This document shows, piece by piece, positions 8,640 to 16,865 of a stretch of DNA of 64,000 bases. Both the position numbers and the translations under genes were made by a program. Positions within the stretch are counted from its first letter, which is position 1. The number at the start of each line of letters is the position of its first letter. The notes beneath the pieces are model-generated. The model was not told the origin of the DNA. It ran no database searches and worked only from the letters and a program-made list of their open reading frames with translations. The DNA comes from an alpha proteobacterium AAP81b (GTDB taxonomy: Bacteria > Pseudomonadota > Alphaproteobacteria > Sphingomonadales > Sphingomonadaceae), in contig LJHX01000084.1 in assembly GCA_001295935.1 (NCBI GenBank), forward strand, positions 1-64,000, read 5' to 3'.

Positions 8640-8793
8640 GCATCGGTCTCCAGCGGCGATGCCCGGTCAACGCCGGCGTGCTGGCACGGCTGCCGCGGCT
8701 GTGACAGCCGGCCGCACCGGCGAGGGTCCGGCGCGGCGGAGCGACGGCGACGCCGATTGCCGCGAGGCGCCTGCGTCGCTAGGCGAGGCGGCG

Positions 8794-9561
8794 ATGTGTT
8801 TCGTCGCCGTCCCGCGCCTGGCCGATGGGCGCCGCGCCCCGCTCAGCCGGCGCGCCCTGGCGCTGGCGATCGTGCTGCTTCTCCATCTCGGGCTGGTGGC
8901 GGTGCTGATCTTTCTGACGCCGCCGCGGCCGAGCGGCGGCAAGGGCGAGCGCCCGGCGCTCGAGCTGCTGCCCGATCGCAGTCCGCCCAAGGCGGCGCCC
9001 AAACCGTCACCGCCGCAACCGCGCGCCGTCACGCCACGCAACCGCGTTATCGTGCCCAAGCCGATCGTCACCGTGCCGCGCCCGCCCGAGGAATATACGC
9101 TGGGGCCGATCCCGACGATCGACATCACGAAGCTGCCCAACCGCCGCACCGAGCTGGCCGATACGGCGCCGGCGGGGGCGGGGCAGGCGACGGGATCGGC
9201 CGCCGGCGACAGCGCCGCAATTGGTACCGGCCCCGATGGCGAGCCGATGTACAAGGCCGAATGGCAGCGCGAGCCGACGCGCGCCGAGCTCGCCTTCTAC
9301 CTGCCGAAGCGCAATCTGCCGTCCGGCAGCTGGGCGCTGATCGTCTGCAAGACGGCGCCGCGCTTCCGTGTCGAGGATTGCCGCGAACTCGGCGATTCGC
9401 CGCGCGGTTCGGGGCTGGCGCGGGCGATCCATGAAGCGGCCTGGCAATTCCGCGTGCTGCCGCCGCGAATCGGCGGCAAGGCGCTGATCGGCGCCTGGGT
9501 GCAGATCCTTTTCACCTTCCGCGAGGCTGAAGACGACACTGGCGCCGACGAAAACCGTTGA
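8794..9561 (+). CDS. TonB-like membrane-anchored protein
   Basis: The product has 255 residues with one transmembrane segment (LALAIVLLLHLGLVAVLIFL, about residues 22-42), then a long proline/lysine-rich stretch (residues 48-110) and a compact C-terminal domain. This is the architecture of TonB and TolA-type transducers, but the C-terminal part (LPSGSWALIVCKTAPRFRV, later AAWQFRVLPP) matches TonB only loosely. The chosen ATG at 8794 precedes the hydrophobic segment. It lies 30 bases before a TetR gene on the same strand and could be cotranscribed. An alternative is an unrelated periplasm-spanning protein. Confidence 0.6.
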   Translation: MCFVAVPRLADGRRAPLSRRALALAIVLLLHLGLVAVLIFLTPPRPSGGKGERPALELLPDRSPPKAAPKPSPPQPRAVTPRNRVIVPKPIVTVPRPPEEYTLGPIPTIDITKLPNRRTELADTAPAGAGQATGSAAGDSAAIGTGPDGEPMYKAEWQREPTRAELAFYLPKRNLPSGSWALIVCKTAPRFRVEDCRELGDSPRGSGLARAIHEAAWQFRVLPPRIGGKALIGAWVQILFTFREAEDDTGADENR

Positions 9562-9591
9562 TCTTTCGGTTTTCTGGCAGCATCGCAGGCC

Positions 9592-10239
9592 ATGCCTCGC
9601 AAAGCCGCCACACCCGCACCGCCCCGGCCATCCAAGGGCGAGCGCACCCGCGACCAGCTCGTCGAAACGATCGTCGCGCTGGTCAACGAACGCCCGCTCG
9701 ACGATATCCGCATCGCCGACATCTGCGCGCCGCATGGCCTCGCCGCCGGTGCCTTCTACTTCCATTTCAAGGGCAAGGACGACGCCTTCGAGGCGATCGG
9801 CATCGAGGCGGTGACGCGCCTCTACGCGCCCGTCCTGGCGGCGCCGCCGGCAGCCGATTTTTTCAGCGAATGTGTTGAAATCCTGACGCAATTCTATCGT
9901 GCCGCGATCGAACGACGCAGCGAGGTGCGGGCAATCTTCATGATCCTCAACGCCCGTCGCCACGCCGGGGTTCGCGACGCCTGGCTCGCGGTGCGGCGAC
10001 AGTTGCAGCAGCGACTGGCAGCCCGCATCGCCGTGGAACGCGGCACCACCGGCACCGGCGCCTTCGCCTCGGCCAATGTCACCGCGCACTATCTGCTCTG
10101 CGGGCTGGAGCGCTTCTACGACGATGTCTTCTTCCTGACGATCGACGCCGACCTTCCCGCCGAGGCAGCCAATTTCGACGTCTTCGTCCGCCAGCAGGCG
10201 CGGCTGTGGAGCGTCGCGGCGACCGGCCCCACGCAATAA
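9592..10239 (+). CDS. TetR/AcrR family transcriptional regulator
   Basis: The 215-residue protein has an N-terminal TetR HTH: residues about 18-60 contain TRDQLVETIVALV, then IADICAPHGLAAGAFYFHFKGK, where FYFHFKGKDDAF is the usual recognition-helix end (YxHFxxKxxL). The C-terminal ligand-binding half is poorly conserved, as is normal. It lies immediately upstream of the CocE-type hydrolase gene and may control it or the TonB-like gene. The ligand is unknown. Confidence 0.88.
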   Translation: MPRKAATPAPPRPSKGERTRDQLVETIVALVNERPLDDIRIADICAPHGLAAGAFYFHFKGKDDAFEAIGIEAVTRLYAPVLAAPPAADFFSECVEILTQFYRAAIERRSEVRAIFMILNARRHAGVRDAWLAVRRQLQQRLAARIAVERGTTGTGAFASANVTAHYLLCGLERFYDDVFFLTIDADLPAEAANFDVFVRQQARLWSVAATGPTQ

Positions 10240-10317
10240 CCGAACGCCATTCGTTTTTTCTGGACGCGGCGTGGCAGCGTCGTTATGGCGGCGTCATCAG
10301 CCACCAGGACCCTGCCC

Positions 10318-12279
10318 ATGCGCCCGCACGTCACCTCGCTGCTCGCCCTCGCCATCTTCGCCTGCGCCGCCAAGCCGGCGGCGCCACCCGACCCGCGGCC
10401 GCCGGTCGCCGATGCCGCGACCGGCACGCCCAGCGCCTATGCCCGCGCCGCAACGCACCGCGGCATCCGGCGGAGCAGCCATTATGTGACGATGCGCGAC
10501 GGCGTGCGGCTCGCCGTCGATGTCTGGGCGCCGGCATCGATGAAACCCGGCGAGCGGCTGCCGGTGGTGCTCCAGCAGACGCGCTACTGGCGGACGCCGG
10601 ACATCCGCTTCCCCTTCAGCCTGTTTGCCAACCCGCTCGACTATCAGGGGATTTTCGGCCGCTTCAAACGCGAGCTGGCGGCGCACGGCTATATCTGGGT
10701 CGATGTCGATACCCGCGGCAGCGGCGCTTCCTTCGGCAACCGTCCCTGGGACTATGCCCCCGACGAAATCCAGGACGGCGCCGAGATCATGGACTGGATC
10801 GTCAGGCAACCGTGGAGCAACGGCCGCATCGCCACCGTCGGCGCCAGCTACACCGGCTCGACCGCCGAATTCGCCGCGATCAACCGCCATCCCGCGCATC
10901 GCGCCATCGTCAATGTCTCGAGCGAGTTCGACCAATATCAGGACATATTGGCGCCGGGCGGGGTGCCACTGACCTGGTGGCTCGACGACTGGGGCGCGCA
11001 GACGGCGGCGCTCGACCGCAATGAGATCCCGGGGGCGAGCTGGCAGGAAAAGCTCGCGTCAGGCGGCGTGGCAACGGTCAATGGCCGCGCGCGCGACCGC
11101 GCCCAGGCCGTCGCCGAACATCGCGACAATTACGATTTCCGCGAACTGAAGGCGATGACCTATCGCGACGATTTCCCGCTGATCACCGCCGCCAGCGCCT
11201 CGCCGGCGCGCCGCGCCGCGCAGGAACGCCAGTTCGTCTGGCTGCGCGGCAAGGCGGGTCCCGACTTCCTGTCGAACGGCGTCGATCTCGCCAGCACGCA
11301 CTTCTATCTTGCCGACCTCAGGGCGCAGAACATCCCGAGCTATGCCGTCGGCGGCTGGTTCGACGGCACCTATGCCAATGCCGCGATCAAGCGCTATTTG
11401 ACCGTTCCCAACCCCGGATCGAAGCTGATCCTCGGCCCCTGGGACCATAGCCAGCACAATATCAGCCCCTTCACCGCCGGCGGCGCGACGAAGTTCGACC
11501 TGCTGGCGGAGCTGCTGAAATATCTCGACGCGACGATCGGCGATCGCGCCGATGCGGTCGCGGGCGATGCCCCCATTCACTATTACACCATGGGCGAGGA
11601 GCGCTGGCACGCGGCGCAGTCCTGGCCGGTGGCGAACACGCCGCTGACCCTGTGGTTTGCCGGCGATGGCGGGCTCGCCCCCACCGCGCCGACGGCCCGT
11701 CTGGCCTTCGATCGCTACGCCGTCGACTACGCCGCCACAACCGGCCGCAAGACACGCTTCAACACGCTGATGGGGCGGTATTTGCTCAACCCCTATCCCG
11801 ATCGCCGCGAGCAGGACGCCCGCCTGCTCGTCCATGACAGCGCGCCGCTCGCCACCGACACCGAGGTCACCGGCCATCCGCTGGTGACGCTGACCCTGGC
11901 CAGCAGCGCCGACGACGCCGCGGTGTTCGTCTATCTCGAGGACGTCGCCCCCGATGGCAGCGTCACCTATGTCACCGAAGGCGAATTCCGCGCCCTGCAC
12001 CGCAAGACCGGCGCGGCGCCGATCTGGCAGGCCGGCCCCTGGCACAGCTTCCGCAAGGCCGATGCCGCGCCGCTGACGCCGAACGCCCCCGCCGAACTCG
12101 CCTTCGAGCTGCAACCGATCTCCTATCTGTTCAAGGCGGGCCATCGCATCCGCATCGCGCTCGCCGGCCACGACGCCGGGCATTTCGCGCGGGTGCCGGC
12201 GACCGGCGACGCGTCATGGCAGGTGTTCCGCGACGCCGCGCGCGCCTCACGCGTGGTGCTGCCGGTGGTGACGCGCTGA
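10318..12279 (+). CDS. CocE/NonD family alpha/beta hydrolase, exported
   Basis: The protein has 653 residues and belongs to the X-Pro dipeptidyl-peptidase-like / cocaine-esterase family. The nucleophile is Ser177 in GASYTGS, an acid/histidine site is near GPWDHSQH, and the C-terminal jelly-roll domain typical of CocE follows from about residue 430. The N-terminus (MRPHVTSLLALAIFACAAKP) is a signal sequence, possibly a lipoprotein signal although the lipobox is imperfect. I prefer the ATG at 10318 over the one at 10285, because it puts the basic N-region right before the hydrophobic core. The substrate could be an ester, an amide or an acylated peptide. Confidence 0.88.
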   Translation: MRPHVTSLLALAIFACAAKPAAPPDPRPPVADAATGTPSAYARAATHRGIRRSSHYVTMRDGVRLAVDVWAPASMKPGERLPVVLQQTRYWRTPDIRFPFSLFANPLDYQGIFGRFKRELAAHGYIWVDVDTRGSGASFGNRPWDYAPDEIQDGAEIMDWIVRQPWSNGRIATVGASYTGSTAEFAAINRHPAHRAIVNVSSEFDQYQDILAPGGVPLTWWLDDWGAQTAALDRNEIPGASWQEKLASGGVATVNGRARDRAQAVAEHRDNYDFRELKAMTYRDDFPLITAASASPARRAAQERQFVWLRGKAGPDFLSNGVDLASTHFYLADLRAQNIPSYAVGGWFDGTYANAAIKRYLTVPNPGSKLILGPWDHSQHNISPFTAGGATKFDLLAELLKYLDATIGDRADAVAGDAPIHYYTMGEERWHAAQSWPVANTPLTLWFAGDGGLAPTAPTARLAFDRYAVDYAATTGRKTRFNTLMGRYLLNPYPDRREQDARLLVHDSAPLATDTEVTGHPLVTLTLASSADDAAVFVYLEDVAPDGSVTYVTEGEFRALHRKTGAAPIWQAGPWHSFRKADAAPLTPNAPAELAFELQPISYLFKAGHRIRIALAGHDAGHFARVPATGDASWQVFRDAARASRVVLPVVTR

Positions 12280-12529
12280 TCGGCAGCGATCCACCGCCGA
12301 GCTGTCACGGAACAATATTCCAATTGTAACACTGCCTTGCAGCGGGGCCAGATGTCGCATGCGGCTTTGCAAGTGGACGTCGCCGTCGCGATGGCCTACA
12401 TGGCAATTGCTCTCCGCAGGTTCGTCCTGAAATCGACCACAAGCCTTGATCTCTAGTGAGAATGACCTGGCGTCGTTCTCATAGAGATTTCGCGTGTTCG
12501 TCGGAGATGCCCTTTTGAAGGATCCTATC

Positions 12530-12955
12530 ATGACCGATCAGCTTCACGACATTGTCGATACCGCAGTCGCCGCCGGTTCGTTCACCACCCTCGTCGCCGC
12601 CGTCCAGGCCACCGGCCTCGTCGACACGCTCAAAGGCGCCGGCCCCTTCACCGTCTTCGCGCCGAGCGACGACGCCTTCGCCACGCTGCCCGCCGGCACC
12701 GTCGAAGACCTCGTCAAGCCCGAGAACAAGGACAAGCTGACCGCCATCCTCACCCTGCACGTCGTGTCGGGCAAGGTCATGGCCGCCGATGTCGCCGGCG
12801 CCACCGCCACCCCGGCGTCGGTCAACGGTGAAGCCCTCCACGTCGATGGCACCAATGGCGTCACCGTCAACGGCGCCACCGTCGTCACCGCCGACATCGA
12901 CTGCACCAACGGCGTCATCCACGTCATCGACGCCGTGCTGCTGCCCAAGGGCTGA
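12530..12955 (+). CDS. fasciclin (FAS1) domain protein
   Basis: A single FAS1 domain fills this 141-residue protein. The H1 motif ([17 protein letters not shown]) and H2 motif ([12 protein letters not shown]) are both clear. FAS1 proteins mediate adhesion and are usually secreted, but no signal peptide is seen from the ATG at 12530, which has a good ribosome-binding site (GAAGGA). An upstream ATG-less extension to 12494 also gives no signal. The 250-bp region upstream (12280-12529) is AT-richer, with AACAATATTCCAATTGTAAC near 12310, and probably holds the promoter. It is followed by a clear terminator. Confidence 0.9.
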   Translation: MTDQLHDIVDTAVAAGSFTTLVAAVQATGLVDTLKGAGPFTVFAPSDDAFATLPAGTVEDLVKPENKDKLTAILTLHVVSGKVMAADVAGATATPASVNGEALHVDGTNGVTVNGATVVTADIDCTNGVIHVIDAVLLPKG

Positions 12956-12993
12956 GCTGCCCGCCGGCATCCCGACGGGACACCAGCATGAAG

Positions 12994-13026
12994 AGGCCCG
13001 GTCACCACAGGCGACCGGGCCTTTTT
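12994..13026 (+). terminator. rho-independent terminator of fasciclin gene
   Basis: AGGCCCGGTC (12994-13003) pairs perfectly with GACCGGGCCT (13013-13022) and is followed by a T run at 13022-13026. The stop codon of the convergent btaB gene lies in the T-tract. Confidence 0.85.
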
Positions 13027-13709
13027 CAGAAGATCCCGGCGTCGCGCGTTCCGCCCGGCCGCGCCAGCCGCGCCGTCCAGGCATAGCCGCGCCGCGTCGC
13101 GCGGAAGCTGCCGTCGAGCCCCTGCGCCGTCGCCACCGCCGCCACGGCGTCCGCCAGCGCGGTGCGCGGGGTGACGTCGAAGCGCGCCAGCCAGGCGAAG
13201 AGCGCGCGGCGAAAGCCCGCCGGCAGCCTCTCCTGCTGGCCGAAATCGACGAGATCGAGCCGGCCGCCCGGCGCCAGCGCGCGGGCGGCCTCGGCCAGCG
13301 CGCCCTGCCAGTCGGGGATCATCGACAGGGTGTAGGACAGGAACACCCGGTCGAAGCCCGCGCCGTCCGACAGCGCGGCGGCATCGAAAGCTGTCGCATC
13401 GCCCTCGGCAAGCGCGATACGAGCGGAAAGCCCGGCGCGGGCGACATTGGCGCGCGCAGTGGCAAGCATCTCGCTCGAAATGTCAATCCCGGTCAGCCGC
13501 GCGCCGGGAAAGCGCCGCGCCGCCAGGATCAAATTGCGCCCGGTGCCGCAGCCGACCTCGAGCACCCGCATCCCCGGCGCGGCGTCCAGTCCGACGATCA
13601 GCGCATCGCGGCCGAGCAGATAATATTTGCGGGTAAGATCATAGACATGGCGCTGGCGGCGGTAGATGCGGTCCATCGCGGCGCGGTGGCCGGCGGTGGC
13701 GGTGCTCAT
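13026..13709 (-). CDS. btaB: S-adenosylmethionine-dependent N-methyltransferase of betaine-lipid synthesis
   Basis: BtaB trimethylates the amino group of diacylglyceryl homoserine to give the betaine lipid DGTS. The 227-residue protein has the class I SAM motif VLEVGCGTGRN at residues 49-59, a TGIDISSEML post-I motif and an N-terminus (MDRIYRRQRHVYDLTRKYYLLGR) that I recognise from known BtaB proteins. It overlaps btaA by four bases (ATGA), so the two form an operon. Identification rests on the paired genes as well as the sequence. It is expected to act at the cytoplasmic membrane. Confidence 0.85.
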   Translation of the reverse strand: MSTATAGHRAAMDRIYRRQRHVYDLTRKYYLLGRDALIVGLDAAPGMRVLEVGCGTGRNLILAARRFPGARLTGIDISSEMLATARANVARAGLSARIALAEGDATAFDAAALSDGAGFDRVFLSYTLSMIPDWQGALAEAARALAPGGRLDLVDFGQQERLPAGFRRALFAWLARFDVTPRTALADAVAAVATAQGLDGSFRATRRGYAWTARLARPGGTRDAGIF

Positions 13710-14953
13710 GCGTCCTTCAGGATATAGAGGTGGACGCCGCCATAGATCGACGAGCGGTCCTCGCGGGTAAAGCGCGCCGATTCGGCTTCGGCATAATGCC
13801 AGCGATCGAGGATCGCCGGGGGCACCCGGCCGGGCAACAGCGTCGGTTCGGCGGCGGTGCGGAACAGCACCCGCGCGCCGGGGCGGGCGGTGCGGGTGAT
13901 CTCACGCCACAGCTCGGTCAGCTGCGTGTCGGTCATCCAGTCCTGGGCATCGAGCAGGACATAGCGGTCGCAGCTGGCGGCGGTCTGTTCGCGCAGGAAA
14001 TCGGTGAAGTTCATGTGGCGATAGTCGACCCGGTCGACGCGATCGACGACGGCGCGGTAATTCTCGGCCTGGAGATAGGGCGGCAGTGGCGCCGCCGGGC
14101 CCTTGCCATAGCCGCGGCCAAAGGCCTGCCAGGCGAAATAATTGTCACTGACGGCGAAATCGCAGCTGAGCTTTTCGAGCCGCGCCTTCAGCACGCTCGC
14201 CATGTCGGGCGCATCGCCGAGCAGCGCCTTGTACTGCGCCGGCGGAATGCCGAGGCCGAACAACGCCGCCGGGTTGCCGGTCAGCCAGCGGACGAATTTC
14301 TTGTCGAACAACGGCGCGAACTTGGTTTCGAAGATATGGCGCTGCTCTTCGAGCGAGCGCGCCTCGAGCATGTCGCGGGTGTCGATGCCGAAGGCCCGCG
14401 CCAGCAATTGCCCGGTGACGATGAAGCTGCCGAGCAGGCCGCGCCGGTAGAAATTGCTGCCGAAACCGCCGATGCGCTTGCGCCCCATCGGGTCGCGGCC
14501 CTCCCAATAGCGCCGCGAGGTCGTGTCGAGATGCGGTGCGACATGGCGTTTGTAGGCGGCGACGTTCTCGGAGCGATCGGCCTCGCCGAAGAAGCGGTGG
14601 AAGCTCGCCTGGGTCGGCAGGTGGCGCGCCGCGGTCAGCTTCAGCCGGCCGAGGGCGACATGCGCGGTGTTGAGATCGACCGCGGTGATCCGCGCCGGAT
14701 CGGCGGTAAGGTAGGACAGCACGTTGCAGCCGCCGCTGGCGATGGTGACGAGGTGCATCCCCGGCCCGAGCTGCAGCGCCTCGAGATCGACGACCGGATC
14801 CTCCCAGATCTGGGCATAGACCAGCCCGCGGAAGGCAAAGGTGAAGGCGCGTTCGAGCAGGCCCTGCTTGCTGAACTCGTCATGCTGATGGACGGCGGCA
14901 CGAACGGCGGCATGGCGCGGGGCCTTGGCGGTGCGCGCGGTGGCTGGGGCCAT
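13706..14953 (-). CDS. btaA: S-adenosylmethionine:diacylglycerol 3-amino-3-carboxypropyltransferase (DUF3419)
   Basis: BtaA transfers the 3-amino-3-carboxypropyl group of SAM to diacylglycerol, the first step of betaine-lipid (DGTS) synthesis. The 415-residue protein carries DUF3419 signatures: LVYAQIWEDPVVDLEAL, TIASGGCNVLSYL (the SAM site), AVDLNTAH and, near the C-terminus, DAQDWM. The ATG at 14953 has a GGAAAG ribosome-binding site. In Rhodobacter and Sinorhizobium the pathway replaces phospholipids under phosphate limitation; only a single CTGTAAC half-box is seen upstream, so Pho control is unproven here. Confidence 0.88.
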   Translation of the reverse strand: MAPATARTAKAPRHAAVRAAVHQHDEFSKQGLLERAFTFAFRGLVYAQIWEDPVVDLEALQLGPGMHLVTIASGGCNVLSYLTADPARITAVDLNTAHVALGRLKLTAARHLPTQASFHRFFGEADRSENVAAYKRHVAPHLDTTSRRYWEGRDPMGRKRIGGFGSNFYRRGLLGSFIVTGQLLARAFGIDTRDMLEARSLEEQRHIFETKFAPLFDKKFVRWLTGNPAALFGLGIPPAQYKALLGDAPDMASVLKARLEKLSCDFAVSDNYFAWQAFGRGYGKGPAAPLPPYLQAENYRAVVDRVDRVDYRHMNFTDFLREQTAASCDRYVLLDAQDWMTDTQLTELWREITRTARPGARVLFRTAAEPTLLPGRVPPAILDRWHYAEAESARFTREDRSSIYGGVHLYILKDA

Positions 14954-15017
14954 GTCCGGTCTTTCCTGCGGTTCCCGAAGCCCCGCTGTAACGCCCGGCC
15001 GGCACTGGCGCAACGCA

Positions 15018-15049
15018 ACAGGGCGCGAGCCTTGCGGCCCGCGCCCTGT
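15018..15049 (-). terminator. hairpin after aceA
   Basis: ACAGGGCGCG (15018-15027) and CGCGCCCTGT (15040-15049) form a perfect 10-bp stem just past the aceA stop codon and before the btaA promoter region. The following minus-strand bases are only modestly T-rich. Confidence 0.6.
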
Positions 15050-15070
15050 CTCGTCGCACTCGCGGCGGGG

Positions 15071-16666
15071 TCAGGCGGCGAATTGGTTCATGGTATTATG
15101 GGCGCCGCCGGCCTTCAAAGCCGCCTCACCCGCGAAATACTCCTTGTGGTCGTCGCCGATGTCCGACCCGCTCATGTTCTGGTGCTTCACGCACGCAATG
15201 CCCTGGCGGATTTCGGCTCGCTGGACGTTCTTGACATAGCCGAGCATGCCGGCGTCGCCGAAATACTCCTTCGACAGATTGTCGGTGCTCAGCGCCGCGG
15301 TGTGATAGGTCGGCAGGGTGATGAGGTGGTGGAAGATGCCGGCACGGGCGGCGGCATCGCGCTGGAAGGTGCGGATGCGCTCGTCGGCCTCGGCGCCGAG
15401 CTCGGTGCCATCGTAATCGACCGACATGAGGCGGGCGCGGTCATAGGCGGCGACATCCTTGCCGGCGGCGACCCAGGCATCATAGACCTGCTGGCGGAAA
15501 TTCAGCGTCCAGTTGAACGACGGCGAGTTGTTGTAGACGAGCTTGGCGTTCGGCACGACCTCGCGAATGCGATCGACCATCGAGGCGATCTGCTCGATGT
15601 GCGGCTTTTCGGTTTCGATCCACAACAGGTCGGCGCCATGCTGCAGCGAGGTGATGCAATCCAAGACGCAGCGATCGGCGCCGGTGCCTTCGCGAAACTG
15701 GAACAGGTTCGACGGCAGGCGCTTTGGCCGCAGCAGCTTGCCGTCGCGGTTGAGGATGACATCGCCGTTACGCGCGGTAGCGGGGTCGATCTCCTCGCAA
15801 TCGAGGAAGCTGTTGTACTGGTCGCCGATGTCGCCGGGCGTCTTCGACACGGCGATCTGCTTGGTGAGGCCGGCGCCGAGCGAATCGGTGCGGGTGACGA
15901 TGATGCCATCGTCGATGCCAAGTTCAAGGAAGGCGTAGCGGCAGGCGCGCACCTTGGCGAGGAAGTCCTCGTGCGGCACCGTCACCTTGCCGTCCTGGTG
16001 GCCGCACTGCTTTTCGTCGCTGACCTGGTTCTCGATCTGCAGCGCGCAGGCGCCGGCTTCGATCATCTTCTTGGCGAGCAGATATGTCGCCTCGGCATTG
16101 CCGAAGCCGGCGTCGATATCGGCGATGATCGGCACGACATGCGTCTGGTAATTCTCGACCGCGGCGAGCAGCTGCTTCTCGCGCATCGCGTCGCCGGCGG
16201 TGCGGGCGGCGTCGATCTCGCGGAACATCATGCCGAGCTCGCGCGCATCGGCCTGCTTGAGGAAGGTGTAGATTTCCTCGATCAACGCCGGCACGCTGGT
16301 CTTCTCGTGCATCGACTGGTCGGGCAGCGGGCCGAAGTCGCTGCGCAGCGCCGCGACCATCCAGCCCGAGAGGTAGAGATAGCGGCGCTCGGTCGAGCCG
16401 AAATGCTTCTTGATGGCGATCAGCTGCTGCTGGCCGATGAAGCCGTGCCAGGCGCCCAAGGACTGGGTGTAGTTGGCGGGGTCGGCGTCATAGGCGGCCA
16501 TGTCGCGGCGCATGATGCCGGCGGTGTATTTGGCGATATCGAGCCCGGTACGGAAGCGATTCTGCAGGCGCATGCGCGCGACGCTTTCGGCGCTGATGCC
16601 ATCCCAGCTGCCATTGTGGCTGCGGATCAGCGCGGCGGTCTGGGCGATATGGTCCTGATACGACAT
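15071..16666 (-). CDS. aceA: isocitrate lyase, long form
   Basis: Isocitrate lyase splits isocitrate into succinate and glyoxylate, the entry step of the glyoxylate shunt. At 531 residues it belongs to the longer Pseudomonas-type subfamily, with the catalytic loop KQCGHQDGKVTVPHEDF (Cys near residue 221) instead of the KKCGH of the short E. coli type. The start at 16666 (MSYQDHIAQTAAL) matches the family N-terminus. The gene is divergent from the ScfR-like regulator, and malate synthase follows that regulator, so the whole shunt sits at this locus. Confidence 0.95.
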   Translation of the reverse strand: MSYQDHIAQTAALIRSHNGSWDGISAESVARMRLQNRFRTGLDIAKYTAGIMRRDMAAYDADPANYTQSLGAWHGFIGQQQLIAIKKHFGSTERRYLYLSGWMVAALRSDFGPLPDQSMHEKTSVPALIEEIYTFLKQADARELGMMFREIDAARTAGDAMREKQLLAAVENYQTHVVPIIADIDAGFGNAEATYLLAKKMIEAGACALQIENQVSDEKQCGHQDGKVTVPHEDFLAKVRACRYAFLELGIDDGIIVTRTDSLGAGLTKQIAVSKTPGDIGDQYNSFLDCEEIDPATARNGDVILNRDGKLLRPKRLPSNLFQFREGTGADRCVLDCITSLQHGADLLWIETEKPHIEQIASMVDRIREVVPNAKLVYNNSPSFNWTLNFRQQVYDAWVAAGKDVAAYDRARLMSVDYDGTELGAEADERIRTFQRDAAARAGIFHHLITLPTYHTAALSTDNLSKEYFGDAGMLGYVKNVQRAEIRQGIACVKHQNMSGSDIGDDHKEYFAGEAALKAGGAHNTMNQFAA

Positions 16667-16865
16667 GGGTGACGGGCCTTCGACTGTTGCTGTGGCAATA
16701 ACGGCGGCGGCGGGTCGTCCTTCGGGACATATCCCGCCGCAGCCTCCCCAAGGAAACCGCTCCGGCGCTTGCGCCCGTGGCACGGGCAGGTCAACGCGAA
16801 TAAGTCAAAAAATCGTGTCGAAAGGTGGCGCTTTCGCCGCCGAGGCGTGATAAGTTGTACGTGTT
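16667..16865. promoter_or_regulatory. divergent aceA / regulator promoter region
   Basis: This 199-bp gap separates the divergent aceA and ScfR-like genes. Its right half is AT-richer (AATAAGTCAAAAAATCG) and holds an inverted repeat GAAAG-6-CTTTC at 16820-16835, a possible operator for the adjacent regulator. No experimental consensus was matched. Confidence 0.4.

Noticed and set aside
14954-15017. Pho box for btaA
   Set aside because: Only one CTGTAAC-like half site is visible; a functional Pho box needs two spaced repeats.
13730-16672. Very long open frame on the plus strand opposite btaA and aceA
   Set aside because: High GC with strong third-position bias leaves antisense frames open. 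The product has no domain, while the minus strand carries clear BtaA and isocitrate lyase.
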